From: Halobacteria archaeon HArc-gm2
GTDB lineage: Archaea; Halobacteriota; Halobacteria; Halobacteriales; Haloarculaceae
Reading direction: 5' to 3'
Length of the DNA: 64,000 nucleotides
Assembly (NCBI GenBank): GCA_025517465.1
Contig: JAOPKE010000003.1
Location: 248,001-312,000, forward strand
Shown: in pieces, positions 26,440 through 35,311 of the stretch
Position numbering within the stretch: position 1 is the first letter of the stretch
How the letters are laid out: every line of letters starts with the position of its first letter
The notes under the pieces: model-generated
The model's input: the letters and a program-made list of their open reading frames with translations, nothing else
Told to the model about the DNA's origin: nothing
The model's database searches: none
Translations under genes and position numbers: made by a program

Positions 26440-27015
26440 ATGACAGTCATCGCGACGGTCGGTCTGCCCGGCAGCGGCAAGGGCGAGGCCGCGAACGTCG
26501 CCGAGGAACTCGACGTCCCCGTCGTGACGATGGGCGACGTCATCCGCGCGGAGTGTCGCGACCGCGACCTCGACCCGGCCACCCACCACGGGCAGGTCGC
26601 ACAGGCGCTCCGGGAGGAAAACGGCCCGGCAGCCATCGCCGAGCGCTCGCTCCCGCTGATCGAAGACGCGCTGGAAGACAGCGACGTCGTCCTCGTCGAC
26701 GGCGTTCGCTCGGGCGTCGAGGTCGACGAGTTCGAGACGGCCTTCGACGGGGAGTTCGCGCTCGTCAGCATCGAGGCCCCCTTCGACGTGCGCGCGGAAC
26801 GAATCGACGAGCGCGGCCGCGACAAGGGGAGCGACGAGGGCGGCGAGTCCCTCGAAGCGCGCGACGAGCGCGAACTCGGCTTCGGCATGGGCGAGGCCAT
26901 CGACCGCGCCGACGTCAGCATCGACAACACGGACAGCCTCGACGCGTTCCGCGCCCGCGTACGGACACTGCTGACCGAGGGCGTCGCCGCCTACCGGAGC
27001 CAGTACAGCCAGTGA
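26440..27015 (+). CDS. UPF0200 family nucleoside/nucleotide kinase-like protein
   Basis: This 191-residue P-loop protein has the motif GLPGSGKG at residues 8-15. The fold resembles adenylate or dephospho-CoA kinases, with a lid-like segment DKGSDEGGESLEARDERELGFGMGEAI. Substrate unknown. ATG 26440 is preferred over the GTG two codons upstream because the family begins directly at (M)xVIxxxGLPGSGK. The UPF0201 gene follows 40 bp downstream on the same strand, a pairing often seen in archaea, so the two are likely co-transcribed. Confidence 0.85.
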   Translation: MTVIATVGLPGSGKGEAANVAEELDVPVVTMGDVIRAECRDRDLDPATHHGQVAQALREENGPAAIAERSLPLIEDALEDSDVVLVDGVRSGVEVDEFETAFDGEFALVSIEAPFDVRAERIDERGRDKGSDEGGESLEARDERELGFGMGEAIDRADVSIDNTDSLDAFRARVRTLLTEGVAAYRSQYSQ

Positions 27016-27055
27016 CAATGACCGCGCTCGATTCCACCACTCGCGCTCTCCAGCA

Positions 27056-27475
27056 ATGACCACCATCTACCAGATCGACGTTCAGATAACGGCTCCCGTC
27101 GCCGACACCGAGGTGACCGACCGGGTCGCCGACGCCATCACGAACCTCTTCCCGAACGCCGACCCGGAGTTCCGCCACGGCGAGCTGTTGGCGGAGACCC
27201 ACGACATGGACCACTTCTCCGAGTTGCTCCACCGCTTCGAGATCCTCGACACCGCCCGCTCGGTGTTCTTCGACGAACTGGACGGGGACACCATCGCCTT
27301 CGACCTGAAGAAACAGGCCGCCTTCGAGGAGCGGATCAACTTCGCCGTCGGCGACCCCGCCGAACTGGGCGACATCCACGTTCGCGTGCGCGTGAACGAA
27401 CCCTCCGCCGAGGAGTTCATCGACCACGTCGCGCCGCCGACAGAGGAAGGCAAACCGGTCGACCTCGACGGGTGA
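27056..27475 (+). CDS. UPF0201 family (RNA-binding-domain-like) protein
   Basis: This 139-residue small alpha/beta protein opens with ITAPVADTEVTDRVADAITNLFPNAD, typical of UPF0201 (DUF54). It has been annotated elsewhere as an RNA-binding-domain protein related to the L5/ribosomal-type fold. No catalytic motif is visible. It follows the UPF0200 kinase-like gene in the same direction. Confidence 0.82.
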   Translation: MTTIYQIDVQITAPVADTEVTDRVADAITNLFPNADPEFRHGELLAETHDMDHFSELLHRFEILDTARSVFFDELDGDTIAFDLKKQAAFEERINFAVGDPAELGDIHVRVRVNEPSAEEFIDHVAPPTEEGKPVDLDG

Positions 27476-27584
27476 GTGTCGCGACCGCCGGCGCTGACGG
27501 CGCCGCACTGGCCCGCCGCAATCCCCATCCGCCGCAATCCCGTCCCGTCGCAACCCATTTGTCCCCGACTCCCGACCGCCCGGT

Positions 27585-28223
27585 ATGGCCACCGACACCG
27601 TCGTCTGTTTCGACCTCGACGGGACCCTGGTCCACTTCGACCGGGCGTACGACCGCATCCTCACCGAAGCGTTCGACCAGCACCTCGACGGAACCGACGA
27701 CGTCCACCTCGACGCGTACGACGAGGCCTTCTTCGCCGCGTTCGACGCGCTGGAGGCCGACCCCTACGCCGCCGGCGTTTCGGCCGTCGCCGACCAACCG
27801 GACGTCGAGACCGCACTGGACCGCGACGAGGTGGTCGCGACCATCCGCGAAGCAGAGTTCGCCGCAGCCTCGGTCCCCGACGCCGCCCGGGAGTGCCTGG
27901 ACGAACTCACCGCGGACGACCACACCACCCTCGCCGTCGTCACGGACGGTGTCGGCGAGTGGCAGCGAGCCAAGCTGGACCACCACGAGCTGACCGACTA
28001 CTTCGACGAAGTTGTCGTCTCCTACGACGTCGGCGGCCACAAGACCGACGGCGCACCCTACGAGGCGATTCGGGACCGCCTCGACGCCGACGAGTACGTC
28101 ATGGTCGGCGACGACTACGGGTCCGACGTCGAGGGCGCGCGTGCGGCCGGGTTCGTCCCCATCCACTACGAGAACGGCGACGACGGCCCGGAACTGTTCG
28201 CGACGTTGCGGGCGATGATGTGA
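27585..28223 (+). CDS. HAD-superfamily hydrolase
   Basis: This 212-residue phosphatase-like protein has all four HAD motifs: FDLDGTLVHFD (nucleophile D10, acid D12), VVTDG (motif II), the Lys region VGGHKTDGAPYEAI (motif III) and MVGDDYGSDVEGARAAG (motif IV). The helical cap lies between motifs I and II (about 25-95), as in C1-cap phosphoglycolate-phosphatase-like enzymes. Substrate unknown. No other gene shares its transcript clearly; it is followed by the large repeat element. Confidence 0.88.
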   Translation: MATDTVVCFDLDGTLVHFDRAYDRILTEAFDQHLDGTDDVHLDAYDEAFFAAFDALEADPYAAGVSAVADQPDVETALDRDEVVATIREAEFAAASVPDAARECLDELTADDHTTLAVVTDGVGEWQRAKLDHHELTDYFDEVVVSYDVGGHKTDGAPYEAIRDRLDADEYVMVGDDYGSDVEGARAAGFVPIHYENGDDGPELFATLRAMM

Positions 28224-28278
28224 CTGGGAGTTGTTTCTGATGTAGTTTTTCAGGAGTACACTGGCGAGTGCCAACAGC

Positions 28279-28848
28279 CCGAAAGCCCTCGCGCCGCTCG
28301 ACCACTCCGGGGCTCGCTGCGCTCCAGCGGGTGCTTGCGTCGCCCGGGAGGGTTCGACCGCCGCTCGCCCTTTCAGTCCGCCAGGGACTGCATAGCTCGC
28401 GCGGGCTTCGCCACGCGCTCGCGATTGGTGCCACCACTCCTCCCCGGATTCGCGGCGTCCGCCGCGAATCACGCTTCCTGACCACACCGCCGTCAGAACG
28501 AAGTTCTGACGAGCATCGCCTCGCCGTGCTCGGCTCAACGCAACCGCGCGGCGGTCGGCCGGGAGCGCGTCCACGAGCAGCGGGCGGCCCGAGCGAAGTG
28601 AGGGCCGCCGGACGGGCGAGCGGGAGCGAAGCGACACGCGAGCCGCGAGGGGCGCGCGACCCGGGGAAAGGCAGGGCTGCCGGGAGGTCCTTGGAGGACT
28701 GAAAGGGCGAGTGCGTTTCCGGGAACCCCGGCCTCGCAAGCGACCGCGAGAGCTTCGCTCTCGCGTAGTCCTCAGCTCCGCTGAGGGCACCGGAACGAAG
28801 TGAGGCGCGCAGCAAGCCCCGGGACCGGAAACGCATGAGGGCTTTCGG
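28279..28848. repeat. About 570-bp nested inverted-repeat element, non-coding
   Basis: The outer ends are CCGAAAGCCCTC (28279-28290) and GAGGGCTTTCGG (28837-28848), perfect inverted repeats. An inner pair CTCGCCCTTTCAGTCC (28364-28379) and GGACTGAAAGGGCGAG (28696-28711) is also perfect. Small hairpins lie inside: 28447-28470, 28492-28510, 28745-28765 and 28770-28786. A modular repeat segment (GAGCGGGAGCGAAGCGACACGCGAGC type) is embedded near 28620-28645. No frame in it has coding character. It could be a non-autonomous mobile element or a structured RNA locus. Confidence 0.75.
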
Positions 28849-28872
28849 TTCTCGATAGAGAGTCTTCCAATC

Positions 28873-29982
28873 TCACTCCTCGAACCCGCTCACGAAAATC
28901 GCGACGGACTCACTTACGTCGCGCCGTCTGGTCACCCGGACGTCGGTCACCCACTTGACCCACTGGAAGCCACGCCGGCCGGGCGCGACGAGTCGCATCG
29001 GGAACCCGTGGTCGTGGCTGATGCGTTCACCGTCGACGTGGGTGGCCAGCAGCGCGCCGCGGGCCTCCTCCACTGGCAGCGACCACCGGTAGCCCGTCAC
29101 CGACCGGAACTGGACCCATCGCGCACTGTCCCTCGGTCCGACAGTATCGAGCAGGTCCCCGACGGCCAGTCCCTGCCAGTCGTGGTCCGAATACCAGCCG
29201 CTGGTGCAGTCGAGCACCGCGCGCTGTTGAGCATCGGTTCCCAGTTCGTCGGTCGCGAGCTCGTCCAGGCCGAACGTCGCGGGTTCATCGACGAGCCCGC
29301 CGACCCGGAGTTCCCAGTCCTCGGCGTCGATAGGGGCGGGGTCGTCGGCGACCCAGCTGGTCACCGGGAAGGCGTTCCCGTCGCCGCTGCCCTCCTCGCG
29401 GGAACCGGTGAACCGACGGTCAGCGCCGGCGGTGTCGAGCAGGTCGTTGGCGGCCCGCTGGCCGCGCCAGGCCAGGGCGCTCAGCCCGACGACGGCGGCG
29501 TACTGGAGCGCGGTCCGTCGGCCGTGGTGCGGCGCGTCAGCGGGGGAGTGATAGCGGTGTCGGAGGTGCCAGAGAAGGACGACCGGCACCGCGACGCCGA
29601 GGGTCATGTGGACCATCAGGAGTCCCCACGGGCCGACGCGGACCGAGCCGCCGAAGGCCCACCAGAGCCCCGTCCCGAGCGCGCCGAGGGAGGTGACCGC
29701 CAGCAGAACGGAGACGAGACGGACGCGCGTGAGCCGGTCCGGACGGAGCCGGGAGGCGACGCGGCGGAGCTTGAACCCGAGCAAGACGACGAGCGCGAAC
29801 GCCGCGATAGCGTGGACGTCGAACACCCACGCGCCGCTCGGGTCGCCGACGACGAGGCTGTAGAGGCCCGTGCCGACCAGAATCGCGACCGCGGCGGCGA
29901 GGGTCCAGTCGACGACGCGGGCTGGGGGTTCGAGGCGTCGGAGCGGATTCACCGTGAGCCGATCTTTGGTACGCAGACGCAT
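28873..29982 (-). CDS. Membrane cytochrome b-type domain fused to a sulfite-oxidase-fold molybdopterin domain
   Basis: This 369-residue protein has an N-terminal membrane domain (about 22-175, roughly four or five helices) with His57, His125 and His139 as candidate haem ligands, and a C-terminal Mo-cofactor domain (about 200-369). C259 in AVLDCTSGW fits the Mo-coordinating Cys of the sulfite oxidase fold. FPMRLVAPGRRGFQWVKW is typical of the YedY/MsrP branch. The layout is a one-chain version of bacterial MsrP plus MsrQ, or a respiratory oxidoreductase; the substrate is not known. The membrane domain is expected to carry electrons to or from the Mo centre. Confidence 0.82.
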   Translation of the reverse strand: MRLRTKDRLTVNPLRRLEPPARVVDWTLAAAVAILVGTGLYSLVVGDPSGAWVFDVHAIAAFALVVLLGFKLRRVASRLRPDRLTRVRLVSVLLAVTSLGALGTGLWWAFGGSVRVGPWGLLMVHMTLGVAVPVVLLWHLRHRYHSPADAPHHGRRTALQYAAVVGLSALAWRGQRAANDLLDTAGADRRFTGSREEGSGDGNAFPVTSWVADDPAPIDAEDWELRVGGLVDEPATFGLDELATDELGTDAQQRAVLDCTSGWYSDHDWQGLAVGDLLDTVGPRDSARWVQFRSVTGYRWSLPVEEARGALLATHVDGERISHDHGFPMRLVAPGRRGFQWVKWVTDVRVTRRRDVSESVAIFVSGFEE

Positions 29983-30052
29983 GGATTGTGCGGTCGGCGA
30001 GAACTGGCGAGGATCACGGGTCTGAGCCCGTCAGCGACTGCAGCCGCCACGC

Positions 30053-31027
30053 TCAGTACGACTCCTGGGCGACGACGGTGCCGTTCGCGTTGCGCACGGT
30101 CACGGTGTCGCCGTCGTTGTTCCAGATGGCGCCGTTCGAACTCCAGAAGTAAGCGGTTTCGTTGTCGGTGCCGGACCCGGAGTAGAGCCGGATCGAGTCC
30201 TCGGCCGGGACCCTCGCATCCGCGGGGAAGGTGTACTCGCGGTCCGCGACGTCGGTGACCGTCCAGCCGCCGATTTCCCATGGCTTCTCGTCGCCGTTGG
30301 TCAGCACGACGAACTCGCCGTTCAGGTGCTCGTTGTCGTCGCCGGGCGCGTCGGCGACGACGCGGACGTCGAGACCGTCGCTCGCACTCCGGGATGCGGG
30401 GTCGGCGCACTGCCACACGCCGATGCCGGCCTGCCGAGCCTCGGCTTCGGCGGCGTAGAACGAGTCGGCGCGGGTGAACGAGGTGTCGTAGACGCGGGCG
30501 TACCCCCGGGCGACGAGCTGGTAGTTCAGGTTCGCATCGTCCCGCACGACGTATGCGAGCAGGCGGTCGTACCGGTCCCGAGTGTCGGTCTCGGGGTCGA
30601 CGACGAGGGTGACGTCGGCCCCGTCGACCCACTCGGTCAGGGCGGTGGACGCCCGGTCACCCGCGTCGGCGAGGCACGCCCGGCCGGACTCGTTGCCGGG
30701 AACGCCCTCGAACTCCGCCGGGTCGGTCTGGCCGCGGGTCTCCGGGGTGTCGACGCCGACCAGCCGGACGGTGTCCGCCGAGCCGTCGGCGTAGCGAACC
30801 TCGACCGTGTCGCCGTCGACGACTCGCGTCACCGTGGCTTCGCGGCTCTCCCCCTCCGCCGGGACGCCCGGGTCGCCCGTCGCGTTCGGTGCCGCCGGGC
30901 TGGCCGGTCCGTCCAGGCCGTTGGCCGGCCCCTCGGTGGTGACCGAAACCGCGCCACAGCCCGATAGCGCGACGGCGAGCATGACCAGGAGCATCAGCGA
31001 GTGGTGGCGCCGGCGGCGGCGGTCCAT
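30053..31027 (-). CDS. Lipoprotein thermonuclease with lamin-tail domain
   Basis: This 324-residue exported protein has a basic N-terminus, a hydrophobic stretch and a lipobox LSGCGA, so it should be lipid anchored. The staphylococcal-nuclease domain (about 60-205) keeps the catalytic set: Arg and Glu in VRLVGVDTPETRG and Arg in RDRYDRLLAYV. A C-terminal lamin-tail-like (LTD) domain (about 225-324) has the NGEFVVLTNGDEKPWEIGGWTV pattern. It probably degrades extracellular DNA or RNA. ATG 31027 is chosen to place the signal peptide directly at the start. Confidence 0.88.
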   Translation of the reverse strand: MDRRRRRHHSLMLLVMLAVALSGCGAVSVTTEGPANGLDGPASPAAPNATGDPGVPAEGESREATVTRVVDGDTVEVRYADGSADTVRLVGVDTPETRGQTDPAEFEGVPGNESGRACLADAGDRASTALTEWVDGADVTLVVDPETDTRDRYDRLLAYVVRDDANLNYQLVARGYARVYDTSFTRADSFYAAEAEARQAGIGVWQCADPASRSASDGLDVRVVADAPGDDNEHLNGEFVVLTNGDEKPWEIGGWTVTDVADREYTFPADARVPAEDSIRLYSGSGTDNETAYFWSSNGAIWNNDGDTVTVRNANGTVVAQESY

Positions 31028-31144
31028 ACCGCACCTGCACCGCGCCGGCCTACAAACCTGGCGACCCGGTGGTCCGATCGTCGCGTCGATCGGGGCCGAT
31101 CGCACAAACAGTCAAATGGCTACCAGTCAACGACTAGACCAGAG

Positions 31145-32038
31145 ATGCTCGTGCCGACCCCGGTCCGGGAGATAATGCGGTCGCCCGTCGAACGGATATC
31201 GCCAGAAGCGGCCGTCGTCGAGGCGGCAGAACGGCTCCGCGACGGGGACGTCGGGTCGCTCGTCGTCGTCCACGGTGGCGAGCCAGTGGGGATCATCACC
31301 GAGAGCGACGTGGTCGCAGTGGCGGCCGCCCGCGGGGACACGGACGCACTCACCGTCGGGGACGTGATGTCGGAGGACCTGGTGACCGTCGACCCCGACG
31401 CCACCGTGGAAGCGGCCGTCGAGTCCCTGCGGGCCCACGACGTCGAGAAGTTGCCGGTACTCGAAGACGGGGCGCTGGTCGGCATCGTCACGACGACGGA
31501 CGTCGCCGACTACGTCCCCCGCGGCACCTGGACGGCGGGCGAGCACGCGCCCGTCCAGAAGCGCCACCGATTCACGCGCCCGGACACGGCCTACGAGGAC
31601 GAGGAGTGGGACTTCGAGAGCTACGGCACCGAGGACGGCATCGACGTCGGCGACCACGTGACCTTCACGAAGACGCTCGCCGAGAGCGACGTCCGGGCCT
31701 TCGCCGAGGCCTCGGGCGACACGAACCGGCTCCACCTCGACGCGGAGTACGCCGAGGAGACGCGCTTCGGTCGGCGAATCGTCCACGGGACGCTCGTCGC
31801 CGGCCTCATCAGCGCGGCACTCGCCCGGCTTCCCGGCCTCACCATCTACCTCTCACAGGAGGTGAGCTACCGCGGCCCGGTCGACCTGAACGAGCGAGTC
31901 ACGGCCCGTTGCGACGTCGTCGAAGCCCTGGGCGAGCGCCGCTTCCGGCTCACGACCGCAGTAGAGGACGCCGACGGCGAGACGGTCGTCGACGGCCAGG
32001 CGGTCGTCCTCTCCGACCCGCATCCCGAGGGCGTCTGA
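31145..32038 (+). CDS. CBS-pair fused to a MaoC-like hydratase
   Basis: This 297-residue protein has two CBS motifs (about 7-62 and 72-123), then a linker rich in acidic residues (about 130-162), then a MaoC-type hot-dog domain (about 163-297). The (R)-hydratase dyad is visible as D192 and H197 in GDTNRLHLD, followed by RRIVHGTLVAGLIS. A CBS pair normally binds adenosyl ligands, so I infer a hydratase or dehydratase tuned by AMP/ATP level or SAM. The fusion of these two domains is unusual to me. The gene is alone and divergent from the nuclease gene. Confidence 0.85.
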   Translation: MLVPTPVREIMRSPVERISPEAAVVEAAERLRDGDVGSLVVVHGGEPVGIITESDVVAVAAARGDTDALTVGDVMSEDLVTVDPDATVEAAVESLRAHDVEKLPVLEDGALVGIVTTTDVADYVPRGTWTAGEHAPVQKRHRFTRPDTAYEDEEWDFESYGTEDGIDVGDHVTFTKTLAESDVRAFAEASGDTNRLHLDAEYAEETRFGRRIVHGTLVAGLISAALARLPGLTIYLSQEVSYRGPVDLNERVTARCDVVEALGERRFRLTTAVEDADGETVVDGQAVVLSDPHPEGV

Positions 32039-32149
32039 ATGCAGTTCGGACGCGACGAAGCAGGCGTCGCGGTCCGAACGTCGCGATCCGGACGCCTCTG
32101 CACCCGAAACGGGGGTTTATGCCGCCTGCAACCGTATACCAATGCACGA

Positions 32150-32458
32150 ATGAGTGACGACGTGTTCACGGATCCCGAGGACGAAGCGCGGTCGCCAGGC
32201 GAGAACGGGACGGACCGGGCGGACGACGAGTGGGTCGACATCCGCATGACGGACCCGGCGGCCGGCGAGTGGAACCTCGACGCCGTCGTCGTGGACGGGC
32301 AGGTCGAGTACGTCGACCTGCAGGTCCGCCCGGACGTGCTCGCCGACTTCGTCGACTGCCTCGTCGCCGACGTGAGTCCGGAGCGCGCGAGGCGGATCCT
32401 GGAGCGCGTCGCCGCCGGCCAGGACATCGACCTCGGGGCCGAGCGCACCGACGCTTAG
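32150..32458 (+). CDS. Small acidic haloarchaeal protein of unknown function
   Basis: This 102-residue acidic protein starts MSDDVFTDPEDEARSPGENG (disordered) and then has a compact region, DEWVDIRMTDPAAGEWNLDAVVVDGQVEYVDLQVRPDVLADFVDCLVADVSPERARRILERVAAGQ. The beta-then-helix pattern looks like a small folded domain. I do not recognise a family. The ATG at 32150 fits the usual acidic N-terminus. It lies 110 bp after the CBS-MaoC gene and 63 bp before the YihY-family gene. Confidence 0.7.
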   Translation: MSDDVFTDPEDEARSPGENGTDRADDEWVDIRMTDPAAGEWNLDAVVVDGQVEYVDLQVRPDVLADFVDCLVADVSPERARRILERVAAGQDIDLGAERTDA

Positions 32459-32521
32459 TCCTGCGAGCGACGACACGAGTGCGGCCGGCGTCTCCCCGTT
32501 TCCGCGTTCCTCATCCGGCAT

Positions 32522-33301
32522 ATGTCCCGCCTCTCCCGCGTCCTGACCGCTGTGCTGACCGTCGCCCGAACCGCGGACGACCACGACGTCAAGTACCCGG
32601 CGGCGGCGATGGCCTACTACGCGTTCGTCTCGTTTCTCCCCCTGTCGGTGCTCGTCCTCGCGATCGTGGGCGAGTCCCTCGCGGGCGAACTCCAGCGAAC
32701 CACGCCGCGCTTTCTCACGCCCGAGGCCCAGGCGCTCGTCCGGGAGGGGTTGACGGCGGCGTCGGGCCGGGCCGGCGCCGTGGCCTTCGCCGTAGTCGTC
32801 ATCGCCTGGGGCGGGGCGAACGTCGTCCTCGGCTTCCAGACCGCCGTCGAGCGCGTCGAGGAGCGCGAGGGGGACCCGCTCGGCGAGCAATTGCGGGCCG
32901 CCGCCAGCATCCTGGGGTCGCTCGCCGTCGCCGTGGTCCTCATCGTCCTCACGAGCGTCACCTTCGCGTTGCTCCCCTCGGGGTCGCCGTTCGCGTTCGT
33001 CGGTCACGCCGTCCTGCTGCTCGTGCTCACCGTCGCCTTCCTCCCGATGTACACCGTCCCCTCGCAGGAGGTGACCCGCTTCGTCGAGGCCGTCCCCGGC
33101 GCGTTCGTCGGAGCGCTGGGCTGGACGATACTGCTGACGATCGCCCAGGTCTACGCCGCCAACGCGGCGAGCTACGCGATATACGGCGTCCTCAGCGGAG
33201 TCATCATCATCCTCACGAGCCTCTACCTGGGTGCTATCTTCCTCATGCTCGGTCTCGTGGTCAACGCGATTCGCGCCGACGGGACAGCGGTCAACAGGTA
33301 G
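32522..33301 (+). CDS. YihY/BrkB-family membrane protein
   Basis: This 259-residue integral membrane protein has about six hydrophobic helices (starting AAAMAYYAFVSFLPLSVLVLAIVG). The order and the sequence SYAIYGVLSGVIIILTSLYLGAIFLMLGLVVNAI near the end match the YihY/virulence-factor BrkB family (formerly miscalled ribonuclease BN). Its transported or bound substrate is not known. The N-terminus MSRLSRVLTAVLTVARTADDHDVKY precedes the first membrane span. Confidence 0.85.
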   Translation: MSRLSRVLTAVLTVARTADDHDVKYPAAAMAYYAFVSFLPLSVLVLAIVGESLAGELQRTTPRFLTPEAQALVREGLTAASGRAGAVAFAVVVIAWGGANVVLGFQTAVERVEEREGDPLGEQLRAAASILGSLAVAVVLIVLTSVTFALLPSGSPFAFVGHAVLLLVLTVAFLPMYTVPSQEVTRFVEAVPGAFVGALGWTILLTIAQVYAANAASYAIYGVLSGVIIILTSLYLGAIFLMLGLVVNAIRADGTAVNR

Positions 33302-33331
33302 GGACCCGGGCGCCGACGTGCGGTGGTGCCG

Positions 33332-34360
33332 TCACGCCAGCAACGCGACCACGGCGATACCGATGAAGACGACCTTCAGCGCGGTGTTGACGGCGACCAC
33401 CTTGGAACCGAACTCCGCGCCCCAGATGCCGTACTGGAACGGGATCGACCGTTTGAACGTCGACACCGCGAAGGAGACGATACCGCCGATGAGCATCGTC
33501 GCGACGGCCTGTCGCGGGGTGAACACCCCCTGTTCGATCAGCGGCGCGATGACGATGGCGCCGTTGGTCGTCTCGATAGCGAACACCGCGATGACCGGCA
33601 CGGCGGCGCCGGGAAGCCCGACGAGCCCCGCCAGCGTCTCCACGGGCGCGGCGAGGCCCGGAATCGACACGCCGACCGTGGCCTCTATGAACGCCGAGAC
33701 AGCGTCCTGCCGGGCGATCAGGACGGCCACGAGCACGTACACCACCAGCAATCGCGGCAGGATCGAACGGAGTTTGTCGCCCGTGCTCCAGACCGCCTCC
33801 CGGACCTTCCCGCGCGCCGTCGTCGGGCCGTCGTCGTCCTGGTCGCCGCCGGCCGCGTTCGACCCGTCGACGGCCGACATTGCGGCGGTGTCGACGTTCC
33901 CGCCGGAGAGGAGGAGACGGCCGGCCAGGATGCCCACGAGCGTGATTGCCAGCGCGATGGCCGCCCGGAACCCGACGTACAGCAAGCCGACTTCGAGGCC
34001 GAGGATGGGGATCAACACGGGCGCGTAGAAGGTGAAGATGTGCTGGGCGAAGCCGAAGAACGTGTTGATGGTGACGGCCACCAGCGTGGCGCGGTCGTCC
34101 AGCACCCCGGACTCGCGGTACTCGGCGAGCATGCCGTAGCCCGCCGTCGGCGAGGCCGTCGTCGCCAGGATGGCCGTCCCCACCTCTCTCGGGAGGTTGG
34201 CTGGCTCGGTGAGGTACCGCGAGAGCGCCGCGACGCGGTCGACGAGGCCGAACGAGACTGCCAGGTTCGCCAGCAACACCCCGATGGCGACGAGCACGCC
34301 GATACGGGCCACTCTGGGGAGGACGGTCCCGACGAGCAGGTCCACCAGCCACTCGGTCAC
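33332..34360 (-). CDS. Nucleoside-recognition (Gate) domain membrane protein
   Basis: This 342-residue protein has about eight hydrophobic helices in two blocks (about 10-150 and 215-340) separated by an acidic cytoplasmic loop (about 155-200). Segments such as TTASPTAGYGMLAEY and IETTNGAIVIAPLIEQG, plus the overall two-block layout, are those of the nucleoside-recognition (Gate) domain family. Members include transporters and spore-maturation proteins; the substrate here is unknown. No partner gene is adjacent. Confidence 0.75.
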   Translation of the reverse strand: MTEWLVDLLVGTVLPRVARIGVLVAIGVLLANLAVSFGLVDRVAALSRYLTEPANLPREVGTAILATTASPTAGYGMLAEYRESGVLDDRATLVAVTINTFFGFAQHIFTFYAPVLIPILGLEVGLLYVGFRAAIALAITLVGILAGRLLLSGGNVDTAAMSAVDGSNAAGGDQDDDGPTTARGKVREAVWSTGDKLRSILPRLLVVYVLVAVLIARQDAVSAFIEATVGVSIPGLAAPVETLAGLVGLPGAAVPVIAVFAIETTNGAIVIAPLIEQGVFTPRQAVATMLIGGIVSFAVSTFKRSIPFQYGIWGAEFGSKVVAVNTALKVVFIGIAVVALLA

Positions 34361-34570
34361 GGGAGAGGGTTTCGACCCCGGCGGCTAATGGTCGTCGTTT
34401 TCGGCGAAATTACGCGCCGGTGAGCACGCCACTGACAATGGTTGACGAAATGACCCGCTCAGCCCCTCTCGACGGCTCGCAGAGTTCGTCCGTACGTCTC
34501 TGTTTGTCACCGGTCAGTCACCCAACGGGAAAGGAAAGGGCTCATAACAGGGGAGGGAAATTTGATTGAC

Positions 34571-35239
34571 ATGGCGTCGACCTCGTGGAAGCGGGACTTC
34601 GCGAGCGGGCTCATCATCCTCCTGCCGATACTGGTCAGTCTGTACGTCCTCGCGTACCTCTACGGTATCCTCGCGGGCGCGCCGTTCTCGCTCGTCATCG
34701 ATGCGGGGACGCTCCGCGACCTGAACCTCCCGTCGATGCTCGTCAACAGCGCTTGGTTCCTCACCTTCGTGCGCGTGATGACGACGCTGTCCGTGTTCAT
34801 CCTGCTGGTGTTCTCCATCGGCTACCTGATGCGGACGGCGATGGGCGACTACGCCGAGGGAAAACTCGACGAGCTGATGAACCAGCTCCCGGGGCTGCGG
34901 GTGGTGTACAACGCCTCGAAGATGGCCGTCGAGACGGCCGTCTCGGGGACGGAGGACCTCCAGGCGCCGGTGAAAGTCGAGCCCTGGAACGGGATGCGGA
35001 TGACGGCGTTCAAGACCGGCAAGTCCACGCCGGACGGCCGGGACCTGCTCTTCCTGCCGACCGCGCCGAACATCACCAGCGGCTACGTCATCGAGGTCGA
35101 ACCCGAAGACTACGAGGAGGTGAACGAGAGCGTGGAGGACGCGCTCACTCGCATCCTCTCGGCCGGCTTCGGCGACACGGACGACGACACCCCGGCGATG
35201 ACCATCGGTGCCGTGACCGACGACGACGACGACGACTGA
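34571..35239 (+). CDS. DUF502 family membrane protein
   Basis: This 222-residue protein has two hydrophobic helices (about 9-34 and 60-87), followed by a soluble beta-rich domain. The LPILVSLYVL and LPGLRVVYNASKMAVET region with the GRDLLFLPTAPNITSGYVIEVEPEDY stretch is the DUF502 pattern. It ends in a run of Asp (DDDDDD). ATG 34571 is taken rather than the TTG nine bases upstream. The function is unknown; the upstream 210-bp gap contains no clear box. Confidence 0.85.
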   Translation: MASTSWKRDFASGLIILLPILVSLYVLAYLYGILAGAPFSLVIDAGTLRDLNLPSMLVNSAWFLTFVRVMTTLSVFILLVFSIGYLMRTAMGDYAEGKLDELMNQLPGLRVVYNASKMAVETAVSGTEDLQAPVKVEPWNGMRMTAFKTGKSTPDGRDLLFLPTAPNITSGYVIEVEPEDYEEVNESVEDALTRILSAGFGDTDDDTPAMTIGAVTDDDDDD

Positions 35240-35311
35240 CGACGCGACGACTGGCGGCCCAACGACTGTTTTCGCGAACGGACTGACTGAAATCGAAGCA
35301 GCGCTCGCCCG

